Program-made: the position numbers and the translations under genes
Source of the DNA: Jeongeupia chitinilytica
GTDB taxonomy: Bacteria > Pseudomonadota > Gammaproteobacteria > Burkholderiales > Chitinibacteraceae
Assembly (NCBI RefSeq): GCF_014652315.1
Contig: NZ_BMYO01000006.1
Coordinates: 1 to 64,000, forward strand
Direction: 5' to 3'
DNA length: 64,000 nucleotides
Notes under the pieces: generated by a model
The model's database searches: none
Seen by the model: only the letters and a program-made list of their open reading frames with translations
What the model was told of the DNA's origin: nothing
In this document: piece by piece, positions 26,619 through 33,445 of the stretch
Layout: every line of letters begins with the position of its first letter
How positions within the stretch are numbered: the first letter of the stretch is position 1

Positions 26619-27782
26619 TCAGGCAGGCAGGCCCAGCGGCTTGTGGCCGGTGAGCAGGTAGCCCATCAGTTCGCGGACCGGGCGGATAGCGCTGCCGAAG
26701 GGCAGGTTTTCCGAGCCGCGGAAGAACAGGCCCTGGTTGACCTCGCCGCGCACTGCGGCGGCGAGCTTCAGGTCGATGCAGAACTGGCCGATCTTGGCGA
26801 GGCCGTCACGGAAGCCGCAGACCGACAGGCAATTCAGCGACTGGGTACAGCGGCGCGGGTCGGCCTTGGCGTTGGCCTGGGCCTTGGCTTCCATCTTCAG
26901 GTACTTGGCCAGCCACGGGGTCTTGACGGCGCGGGCCGGCAGGCCGGCGACCGACATGAATTCGACCACATCGGCCTTTTGCGCGCCGGCGAGTACGTGC
27001 TTGAAGTTGATGTGCGCGTCGCCCTCTTCGGTGACGGCAAACGCGGTGCCGAGCTGGACGGCGTTGGCGCCGCAGCCGAGCAGGTGCGCCACCTTGGCGT
27101 GGCTGTTGATGCCGCCGGCGACGATCAGCGGGATCGGGTCGATTTCCAGCTTGGCGAACAGTTCGTGCGTTTCGGCCAGCACGCGTTCGAATTCGAATTT
27201 TTCGTCATGCACACCTTCGATCGTCGCCGCGCCGAGGTGGCCGCCGGCATGGGCCGGATGTTCGATGACGATGGCGTCGGGCAGCTTGCCCTTTTTCATC
27301 CAGCGCTTGAGCACGACATTGATGCCGCGGCTGTCCGACAGGATCGGGATCAGCGCCACGTTCGGGTGGTCGGCGGTCATCTCGGGCAGGTCGAGCGGCA
27401 GGCCGGCGCCCATGACGATGGCGTCGGCGCCGGATTCGCACGCCTGGCGTACGTATTGCGCATGGATGTCGACGGCCTTCATCACATTGACTGCGACCAT
27501 GCCGCGCCCTTGCGCGGTGTCCTTGGCCATGCGGATTTCACGGTCGAGCGCGGTCAGGTTCAGCGCGTCGAGCGTTGCCTGATCCTTGGTCGCTTCGCTT
27601 TGTGCCAGCAGGTCCGGGTGATGGTGACGCAAGTCGACCGACGCGATCGTGCCGACGCCGCCCTCGGAGGCCACTGCACCCGCGAGCCTGTGCGCCGAGA
27701 CACCGACGCCCATGCCGCCCTGAACGATGGGCAGGAGCGCCTTTCCTTTGATAATCAGTGGTTTGAATTGATGTGCAAGCAT
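26619..27782 (-). CDS. Nitronate monooxygenase family protein (2-nitropropane dioxygenase-like)
   Basis: A 387-residue TIM-barrel FMN enzyme. Family features are PIVQGGMGVGVSAHRLAGAVASEGGVGTI at the N-terminus, GAGLPLDLPE, IVIEHPAHAGGHLGA (catalytic-type His in EHPAHAGGH), VAGGINSHAKVAHLLGCGANAVQLGTAF for phosphate binding, and a C-terminal PARAVKTPWL. Such enzymes oxidise nitronates; many homologues are annotated only by fold, and the physiological substrate here is unknown. Start is ATG 27782. Its 3' end faces the long hairpin, and it lies downstream of katG on the same strand with a terminator between. Confidence 0.88.
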   Translation of the reverse strand: MLAHQFKPLIIKGKALLPIVQGGMGVGVSAHRLAGAVASEGGVGTIASVDLRHHHPDLLAQSEATKDQATLDALNLTALDREIRMAKDTAQGRGMVAVNVMKAVDIHAQYVRQACESGADAIVMGAGLPLDLPEMTADHPNVALIPILSDSRGINVVLKRWMKKGKLPDAIVIEHPAHAGGHLGAATIEGVHDEKFEFERVLAETHELFAKLEIDPIPLIVAGGINSHAKVAHLLGCGANAVQLGTAFAVTEEGDAHINFKHVLAGAQKADVVEFMSVAGLPARAVKTPWLAKYLKMEAKAQANAKADPRRCTQSLNCLSVCGFRDGLAKIGQFCIDLKLAAAVRGEVNQGLFFRGSENLPFGSAIRPVRELMGYLLTGHKPLGLPA

Positions 27783-27927
27783 GCCTGTATCCTAAATGGG
27801 TATGTTTGGGGTCGAGCCCTTTTTTTGGTGATGCAAGTCTGCGCTGGGACCTGGAAAGCGGCCTTGATCTGCATCAAGGCGCTCAGGACAGGGGCATGCG
27901 ATGGCACGATTCACGCTGCGCATGCAA

Positions 27928-27958
27928 AGAAAAACCGGCCTCGTGGCCGGCTTTTCCT
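27928..27958 (-). terminator. Terminator of katG
   Basis: On the minus strand AAAAGCCGGCC/GGCCGGTTTTT with a 4-base loop, about 30 bases after the katG stop. The rest of 27783-27989 shows no gene. Confidence 0.87.
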
Positions 27959-27989
27959 TGCTATTGCCCGCTGGTCGGGCAATCCGGGT

Positions 27990-30188
27990 TCAGGCGAGGT
28001 CGAAGCGGTCTGCGTTCATCACCTTGGTCCACGCGGCGACGAAATCGCGCACGAACTTCGTCTGCACGTCGCTGGATGCATAGACCTCGGCCAGCGCGCG
28101 CAGCTGCGAGTTGGAACCGAACACCAGATCGACGCGGGTTGCCGTCCACTTCGAAGCACCGGTCTTGCGGTCGCGGCCTTCGAACACGTCGGCAGCCTCC
28201 GACACCGGCGTCCACACCGTACCCATGTCGAGCAGGTTGATGAAGAAGTCGTTGCTCAGCGTGCCGACGCGCTCGGTGAACACACCATGCTTGCTGTCGC
28301 CGGCATTGGCACCGAGCACACGCAGGCCGCCGATCAGCACGGTCATTTCCGGCGCGGTCAAAGTCAGCAGCTGGGCCTTGTCGATCAGCAGCTCCTCGGC
28401 CGACACGCTGAATTGCGCCTTCAGATAGTTGCGGAAGCCGTCGGCCACCGGTTCGAGCGGTGCGAAGTTGGCGACGTCGGTCTGCTCCTGCGACGCATCG
28501 GTGCGGCCGGGCGAGAACGGCACGGTGACCGCATGGCCAGCGGCCTTGGCCGCCTGCTCGACACCGGTACCGCCGGCCAGCACGATCAGGTCGGCCAGCG
28601 ACACCTGCTTGCCGCCGGCCTGATTGAACGCCTGGCGGATGCCTTCGAGCGTCTGCAGCACCTTGGCCAGTTGCGCCGGCTGGTTGACCGCCCAGTCCTT
28701 CTGCGGCGCGAGGCGAATGCGCGCGCCGTTGGCGCCACCGCGCATGTCCGAACCGCGGAACGTCGACGCCGACGCCCACGCCGTCGACACCAGCTGCGAC
28801 ACCGACAGTCCCGACGCCAGCACCCTGGCCTTCAGCGCGGCGACGTCGGCGTCGTCGATCAGCGGGCCTTTGGCTGCCGGAATCGGGTCCTGCCACAGCA
28901 GTTCTTCGGCCGGCACTTCCGGGCCGAGGTAGCGCGCACGCGGCCCCATGTCGCGGTGGGTGAGCTTGAACCACGCGCGGGCAAAGGCGTCGGCAAACTC
29001 GTCCGGATGCTCCATGAAGTGGCGGGAGATCTTTTCGTACGCCGGATCAAAACGCAGCGATAGGTCGGTGGTCAGCATCGTCGGCACGCGTTTCTTGGCC
29101 GGATCGAACGGGTCCGGAATCGTCGCGCCGGCGCCCTTGGCGGTCCACTGGTGCGCGCCGGCCGGGCTCTTGGTCAGCTCCCATTCGTAGCCGAACAGAT
29201 TCCAGAAGAAGTTGTTGCTCCACTTGGTCGGCGTCGTGGTCCAGACGACTTCCAGACCGCTGCCGATCGCATCGGCGCCCACACCGCTGCCGAAGCTACT
29301 GTGCCAGCCCAAGCCCTGCGCCTCGAGCGCGGCCGCCTCGGGCTCGGCGCCGACGTGCGAGGCCGGGCCGGCGCCGTGGGTCTTGCCGAAGGTGTGGCCG
29401 CCGGCGATCAGCGCGACGGTTTCCTCGTCGTTCATCGCCATGCGGGCGAAGGTTTCACGGATGTCACGCGCCGCTGCCACCGGGTCCGGATTGCCGTTCG
29501 GGCCTTCCGGGTTCACGTAGATCAGCCCCATCTGCACCGCACCCAGCGGGTTTTCCAGATCGCGGTCACCGCTGTAGCGCTTGTCGTCGAGCCAGGTCTT
29601 CTCGGCGCCCCAGTAGATGTCCTCGTCCGGTTCCCACACGTCGACGCGGCCACCACCGAAACCGAAGGTCTTGAAGCCCATGGTTTCCAGCGCGACGTTG
29701 CCGGCCAGCACCATCAGGTCGGCCCACGAAATCTGCTTGCCGTACTTCTGCTTGACCGGCCACAGCAGCCGGCGCGCCTTGTCGAGGTTGACGTTGTCCG
29801 GCCAGCTGTTCAGCGGTGCGAAACGCTGGGTGCCGTGACCGGCGCCACCGCGACCGTCGCCGACACGATAGGTGCCCGCGCTGTGCCACGCCATGCGGAC
29901 CATCAGGCCGCCGTAATGACCGTAGTCGGCCGGCCACCAGTCCTGCGAATCGGTCATCAGTGCCGCCAGATCCTGCTTGAGTGCCTGATAGTCGAGCTGC
30001 TTGAACGCCTCGGCATAGTTGAATGCCGGATCCATCGGGTCGGACAGCGACGAGTGCTGGTGCAGGATGCCGAGGTTGAGCTGGTTGGGCCACCAGTCGC
30101 GGTTCGACGGACCGCCAGTACCGAGGCGGGTTTGCGCGCCGTGCATGAACGGGCACTGGCCCTGGGTGTTGACACTGCTGGTCATCAT
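27990..30188 (-). CDS. katG: Catalase-peroxidase KatG
   Basis: A 732-residue bifunctional haem catalase-peroxidase (E. coli 726). The distal-site motif MVRMAWHSAGTYR holds W101 and H102. LIYVNPEGPNGNPDP holds the Tyr, and a downstream Met completes the Met-Tyr-Trp adduct characteristic of KatG; GGHTFGKTHG holds the proximal His. The second, inactive peroxidase domain is present. Two adjacent ATGs (30188, 30185) follow a GGAG; a longer reading from further upstream is not supported. It removes hydrogen peroxide in the cytosol. The upstream region contains a short ORF and a LysR-type inverted repeat further away. Confidence 0.97.
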   Translation of the reverse strand: MMTSSVNTQGQCPFMHGAQTRLGTGGPSNRDWWPNQLNLGILHQHSSLSDPMDPAFNYAEAFKQLDYQALKQDLAALMTDSQDWWPADYGHYGGLMVRMAWHSAGTYRVGDGRGGAGHGTQRFAPLNSWPDNVNLDKARRLLWPVKQKYGKQISWADLMVLAGNVALETMGFKTFGFGGGRVDVWEPDEDIYWGAEKTWLDDKRYSGDRDLENPLGAVQMGLIYVNPEGPNGNPDPVAAARDIRETFARMAMNDEETVALIAGGHTFGKTHGAGPASHVGAEPEAAALEAQGLGWHSSFGSGVGADAIGSGLEVVWTTTPTKWSNNFFWNLFGYEWELTKSPAGAHQWTAKGAGATIPDPFDPAKKRVPTMLTTDLSLRFDPAYEKISRHFMEHPDEFADAFARAWFKLTHRDMGPRARYLGPEVPAEELLWQDPIPAAKGPLIDDADVAALKARVLASGLSVSQLVSTAWASASTFRGSDMRGGANGARIRLAPQKDWAVNQPAQLAKVLQTLEGIRQAFNQAGGKQVSLADLIVLAGGTGVEQAAKAAGHAVTVPFSPGRTDASQEQTDVANFAPLEPVADGFRNYLKAQFSVSAEELLIDKAQLLTLTAPEMTVLIGGLRVLGANAGDSKHGVFTERVGTLSNDFFINLLDMGTVWTPVSEAADVFEGRDRKTGASKWTATRVDLVFGSNSQLRALAEVYASSDVQTKFVRDFVAAWTKVMNADRFDLA

Positions 30189-30445
30189 CTTTCTCCAACG
30201 ATTGCACTGATGGAATGAACGCCGCCCAAGGCCGGGCCCGGGCGTGAAAGAGGCGCTCGCGGTGGTCACTGCGCCAGCGTCGCGACCGTCTGCCGCGGTG
30301 CCGGAACGCACGGCGGGTGGTCGTGGATCGCTGCGACCGGCAAGGAGAACGACGGCGGCCTGTCACCCGGGCGGCATTCCGCCTGCGTCAGCCCCCGTGC
30401 CGGGCCGGGTCGAACCCGGGTTGGATCGGAAACAGGCTGGCCGGT

Positions 30446-30502
30446 TCAGTACCAGCCGCTGTAGTGGGCCCAGAAATCGGCCCAGTCGATCAGTCGTTTC
30501 AT
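30446..30502 (-). CDS. Candidate 18-residue Trp-rich peptide (small ORF upstream of katG)
   Basis: MKRLIDWADFWAHYSGWY, with an excellent Shine-Dalgarno sequence (AAGGAG, 6 bases before ATG). Three Trp, two Tyr and one Phe in 18 residues give an unusually aromatic peptide. It lies 257 bases before katG on the same strand, in a stretch where no other gene is seen, and AT-rich promoter-like DNA lies just upstream. A GC-rich hairpin (30405-30419) follows the stop. It could be a free small protein or a leader peptide. No known family is recognised. Confidence 0.5.
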   Translation of the reverse strand: MKRLIDWADFWAHYSGWY

Positions 30503-30531
30503 CGTGCGCTCCTTGTAAGGAACCAGCCCTG

Positions 30532-30560
30532 ATTATTGTCAACTGCAATGGCCTATTGAA
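30532..30560 (-). promoter_or_regulatory. Candidate promoter for the small ORF and perhaps katG
   Basis: On the minus strand -35 TTCAAT (30560-30555), 17-base spacer, -10 AATAAT (30537-30532). A perfect TTGACA hexamer overlaps the -10 (30542-30537) and may define a second, shifted promoter with a poor -10. Confidence 0.35.
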
Positions 30561-30581
30561 ATTGAATATTTATTCGCTATG

Positions 30582-30598
30582 GATAGCCGGACGCTATC
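30582..30598. promoter_or_regulatory. LysR-type (OxyR-like) inverted repeat
   Basis: GATAGCCGGACGCTATC is a perfect 5-bp palindrome with T-N11-A geometry and the ATAG-N7-CTAT half of the OxyR motif. It sits between the katG-side small ORF and the sulP-family gene. Only one of the two half-units expected for OxyR is clear. Confidence 0.35.
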
Positions 30599-30693
30599 CC
30601 CTCTGTGTGTTAGTCGATGCGCCCGGCGCGGACAAGCACGGCCAGCAGGTATGATGCAGGATCGACCATCCTCCCCCGTCAGCCGCCTCGCCC

Positions 30694-32385
30694 ATGTCGC
30701 CGCGCCACCTCCTCCTTCGACTGCTGCCCGGCCTGCCCGAGCTGATGAATTATCCGCGCCGGCACTGGCGCGCCGACGTCCAGGCCGGGCTGTCGGTCGC
30801 GGCGGTCGCACTGCCGGTCGGTGTCGCCTACGCCCAGCTCGCCGGCTTCAGTCCCATCGTCGGGCTCTACAGCACCATCCTGCCGATGATCGTCTATGCG
30901 CTGATGGGGTCGTCGCGGCAGCTCGTCGTCGGCCCGGATGCGGCGACCTGCGCGATGATCGCCGCGACGCTGATGCCGCTGGCCGCGCCCGGCAGCGAGG
31001 AATACATGGGCCTCGCGGTCAGCCTGACGCTGATGGCCGGACTGTTCTGCATGCTCGCCAGCCGCTTCCGGCTCGGCTTTCTTGCCGACTTCCTGTCGCG
31101 CCCCATCCTTGCCGGCCTGCTCAACGGCGTCGCGGTCAACATCATCATCGGCCAGCTCGGCAAGGTGTCCGGACTGAAGCTCGACGGCAAGGACGTGATC
31201 GGCCAGCTGCTGTCGCTCGTCGAACAACTCGGCCGCATCCACTGGCCGACGCTGTTGCTGGCGCTGGCGACGATCGCGGTCTACTTCATCGTCAAATACC
31301 GGGTACCGCGCGGCCCCGCCGCGCTGGTGGCGATGGTCGGCGCCACGCTGGCGTCGGGGCTGTTCGCCCTGTCTCAATATGGCGTGGCCGTCGTCGGCCC
31401 GCTGCCGTCCGGCCTGCCCCGACTGGTGTGGCCGTCACTGCCGCACGAGGCGCTCGGCACGCTGGTGCCGGCCGCCGCCGCGCTGGCACTGATTTCGTTC
31501 AGCAGCGCCATGCTCACCGGCCGCAGTTTTGCCGCCAAGAACGGCTACGACATCGACGCCAACCGCGAATTCATGGCGCTGGGCGCCGCCGACGTCGCCT
31601 CGGCGCTGAGCCAGGGTTTCGCGATCAGCGGTGCCGATTCGCGTACCGCAGTCAACGACGCCGCCGGCGGCCAGACGCGGATGGTATCGATCGTCGGCGC
31701 CGGTGCGCTGCTGCTGGTGCTGCTGGTGCTGACCAAGCCGCTGGCCGTGCTGCCGATCGCCGCACTCGGCGCGATCCTGATCGCCTCGGCGATCGGGCTG
31801 ATGGACCTGCGGGGCCTGATCGCGCTGCGCCGCTACAGCCGCGCCGAATTCAACATCGCGCTGGCGACGCTGAGCGGTGTCGTCATCATCGGCGTCATGC
31901 CGGGCATCCTGATGGCGGTCGGGCTGGCGCTGCTGCGCTTCCTCGCCCAGGTCGCCCGGCCCAGCGACCAGCTGTTCGGCCGCATCGGCGACCGCGACGG
32001 TTTCTACGAGCTGGCCCACTATCCGGAGGCGAAACCGGTGCCGGGCCTGCTGATCTACCGTTTCGAATCGCCGCTGACCTTCTTCAACGCCGACTTCTTC
32101 CGCCAGCGGCTGCAGGCACTGGTGCACGAACAGCAGCCGCGCTGGGTCGTCATCGACGCGGTGTCGATCGGCGATGTCGACCTGACCGGGGCAATGGCGG
32201 TGCGCGAGCTGCAGAAACAGCTGGCCGAGCGCGGCATCGTGCTGGCGCTGGCCGGCCGTACCGCGCAGATGCTCGAATGGCTGCGCCAGCGCGGCATTGC
32301 CGCCGAGAGCACTGGCATCCGCTTCTATCCGTCGCGGCATGCGGCGCTGGCGGCGTACTGCGCCGAAACGGGATGCGCTGCCTGA
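30694..32385 (+). CDS. SulP family anion permease with STAS domain
   Basis: A 563-residue transporter with about 10-12 hydrophobic segments (about 15-430). The SulP signature region VAALPVGVAYAQLAGFSPIVGLYSTI comes near the N-terminus, and a C-terminal STAS domain follows (about 440-555), with WVVIDAVSIGDVDLTGAMAVRELQKQL. SulP proteins move sulfate, bicarbonate or dicarboxylates; no carbonic anhydrase or sulfur gene is adjacent, so the substrate is open. The gene ends base-to-base against the convergent nrdG stop, with no terminator between. Confidence 0.9.
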   Translation: MSPRHLLLRLLPGLPELMNYPRRHWRADVQAGLSVAAVALPVGVAYAQLAGFSPIVGLYSTILPMIVYALMGSSRQLVVGPDAATCAMIAATLMPLAAPGSEEYMGLAVSLTLMAGLFCMLASRFRLGFLADFLSRPILAGLLNGVAVNIIIGQLGKVSGLKLDGKDVIGQLLSLVEQLGRIHWPTLLLALATIAVYFIVKYRVPRGPAALVAMVGATLASGLFALSQYGVAVVGPLPSGLPRLVWPSLPHEALGTLVPAAAALALISFSSAMLTGRSFAAKNGYDIDANREFMALGAADVASALSQGFAISGADSRTAVNDAAGGQTRMVSIVGAGALLLVLLVLTKPLAVLPIAALGAILIASAIGLMDLRGLIALRRYSRAEFNIALATLSGVVIIGVMPGILMAVGLALLRFLAQVARPSDQLFGRIGDRDGFYELAHYPEAKPVPGLLIYRFESPLTFFNADFFRQRLQALVHEQQPRWVVIDAVSIGDVDLTGAMAVRELQKQLAERGIVLALAGRTAQMLEWLRQRGIAAESTGIRFYPSRHAALAAYCAETGCAA

Positions 32386-33210
32386 TCAGTCGTTGCGGAC
32401 GCTGAAGCGGGCAAACTTTGCCGCCAGTGCCTGCGTCGTCGCGTTCGACGGATAGCCGGCCGGCAGCGGCTGGCTGCCGAGCAGCGCCGATGCCGTGCCC
32501 TGCGGCCGGAAGCGCTGCAGCGCGTAATCCTGCACGCCAAGGCCGGCCAGCGTGTCTCCCAGCGCCAGCAGTGCCGCTTCGTCGTGCAGCTGCGGATGGA
32601 TGGTCGTCCGGCATTCGAACGCGACGCCCGAACCGATCACCTGCTGCAAGGACGCAAGTGCCGGGTCGCCGCTGCGCGGGACCAGCGTCACGTCGGCGTA
32701 GCCGGCAAAGCCGGTCTTGACGTCGAAACCGACCCAGTCGAGGTAAGGCAGGCAATGCGCCAACCGCACCGGATAAGCGCCACCGGTGTGCAGCGCCGCC
32801 TTGAAACCCATCGCTTTCACGTCGCGCAGCATTGCCGGCAGATGCTTCTCGGCCAGCGGTTCACCGCCGCAGAACACCACCGCATCCAGAAGGCCGCGAC
32901 GCTGTTCGAGCCACGCGATGATTTCGGCCCAGACCGGCACGCCGTCGACCTGACCGCGCTTCTGCAGGTGCGGGTTGTGGCAGTAATGACAGCGCCACGG
33001 GCAGCCGGACAGGAACACCACGCAAGCCAGCTGGCCCGGATAATCGCAACTCGAAAACGGCACGAACCCGCCGATCTTCGGCGGGTTCGGCAGGTCGCGA
33101 CTGTGTGGCGCGACCGTCGCGGCGTCAGCCACGGCCCGCTTCGCTGAAGACGGCTCGGCCGGATCAATCACGTCCCGGTTCGTTGAAGCGCACTGGCCCG
33201 GATCAGCCAC
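32386..33210 (-). CDS. nrdG: Anaerobic ribonucleoside-triphosphate reductase activating protein (radical SAM)
   Basis: A radical-SAM activase with the CxxxCxxC iron-sulfur motif CPWRCHYC, plus FCGGEPL and a later WVGFDVKTGF. It generates the glycyl radical in the class III reductase. The recognisable core begins at GGFVPFSSCDYPG, about 39 residues after GTG 33210. The N-terminus is encoded by three in-frame 39-bp repeats, each with a GTG that overlaps a TGA in the upstream gene's frame (GTG at 33210, 33171 and 33132), so three equivalent starts exist. The outermost is given here; an even earlier TTG at 33243 is possible. It belongs to one unit with nrdD and the small glycyl-radical ORF. Confidence 0.88.
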   Translation of the reverse strand: MADPGQCASTNRDVIDPAEPSSAKRAVADAATVAPHSRDLPNPPKIGGFVPFSSCDYPGQLACVVFLSGCPWRCHYCHNPHLQKRGQVDGVPVWAEIIAWLEQRRGLLDAVVFCGGEPLAEKHLPAMLRDVKAMGFKAALHTGGAYPVRLAHCLPYLDWVGFDVKTGFAGYADVTLVPRSGDPALASLQQVIGSGVAFECRTTIHPQLHDEAALLALGDTLAGLGVQDYALQRFRPQGTASALLGSQPLPAGYPSNATTQALAAKFARFSVRND

Positions 33211-33241
33211 GGCCCGGCTCGTTGAAGAAGGTGCGCTCGGC
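33125..33241 (-). repeat. Three in-frame 39-bp repeats across the glycyl-radical ORF / nrdG junction
   Basis: Three imperfect direct copies with exact 39-base period (TCA landmarks at 33125, 33164 and 33203). On the minus strand each copy reads TTCA(A/G)CGA...GG(C/A)CGTG..TGA, that is the 3' end of the upstream ORF, its stop and an overlapping GTG start. As 39 is a multiple of 3, all copies stay in frame for nrdG. Confidence 0.88.
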
Positions 33242-33388
33242 AAACTCGCCCTGCTTGCCGGTGTTGAAGCTCGTCACCGGGCGGTGATAGCCCATCACCC
33301 GGGTCCAGATTTCGCAGCGGGTGCGTTCTTCGTCGCGCAGTTGCACGTCGGCGGTGGCAAGCTGGGGCTGGATCGAGAGGTCGGTCAT
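33203..33388 (-). CDS. Separate glycyl-radical segment of the class III ribonucleotide reductase
   Basis: A 61-residue protein carrying EIWTRVMGYHRPV and SFNTGKQGEFAER. This is the C-terminal glycyl-radical motif (R-V-x-G-Y, G33) that normally ends the NrdD polypeptide. The NrdD gene upstream stops right after its zinc-ribbon cysteines and lacks this motif, so the radical-bearing tail seems to be a separate subunit. ATG 33388 has a GGAG 7 bases before it, 57 bases after the nrdD stop. Its own stop overlaps the nrdG start (GTGGCTGA). An alternative is a GrcA-like spare part, but no intact copy of the motif exists in NrdD. Confidence 0.82.
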   Translation of the reverse strand: MTDLSIQPQLATADVQLRDEERTRCEIWTRVMGYHRPVTSFNTGKQGEFAERTFFNEPGRG

Positions 33389-33445
33389 GGTGTTCTCCGT
33401 TTGTTTGTTCGTGGATGACGGCCAGCCCGATGACTGGCCGCGGGT

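Noticed and set aside
26526..29063. 845-codon plus-strand frame over the nitronate monooxygenase and katG genes
   Set aside because: It is antisense to two clear genes and crosses two terminators; composition is that of a shadow frame.
30244..30654. 136-codon plus-strand frame between katG and the SulP gene
   Set aside because: No domain features, no Shine-Dalgarno sequence, and it is antisense to the better-supported small ORF and promoter-like DNA.
33125..33241. CRISPR or REP element
   Set aside because: Only three imperfect contiguous copies, coding in nrdG; explained by local tandem duplication.
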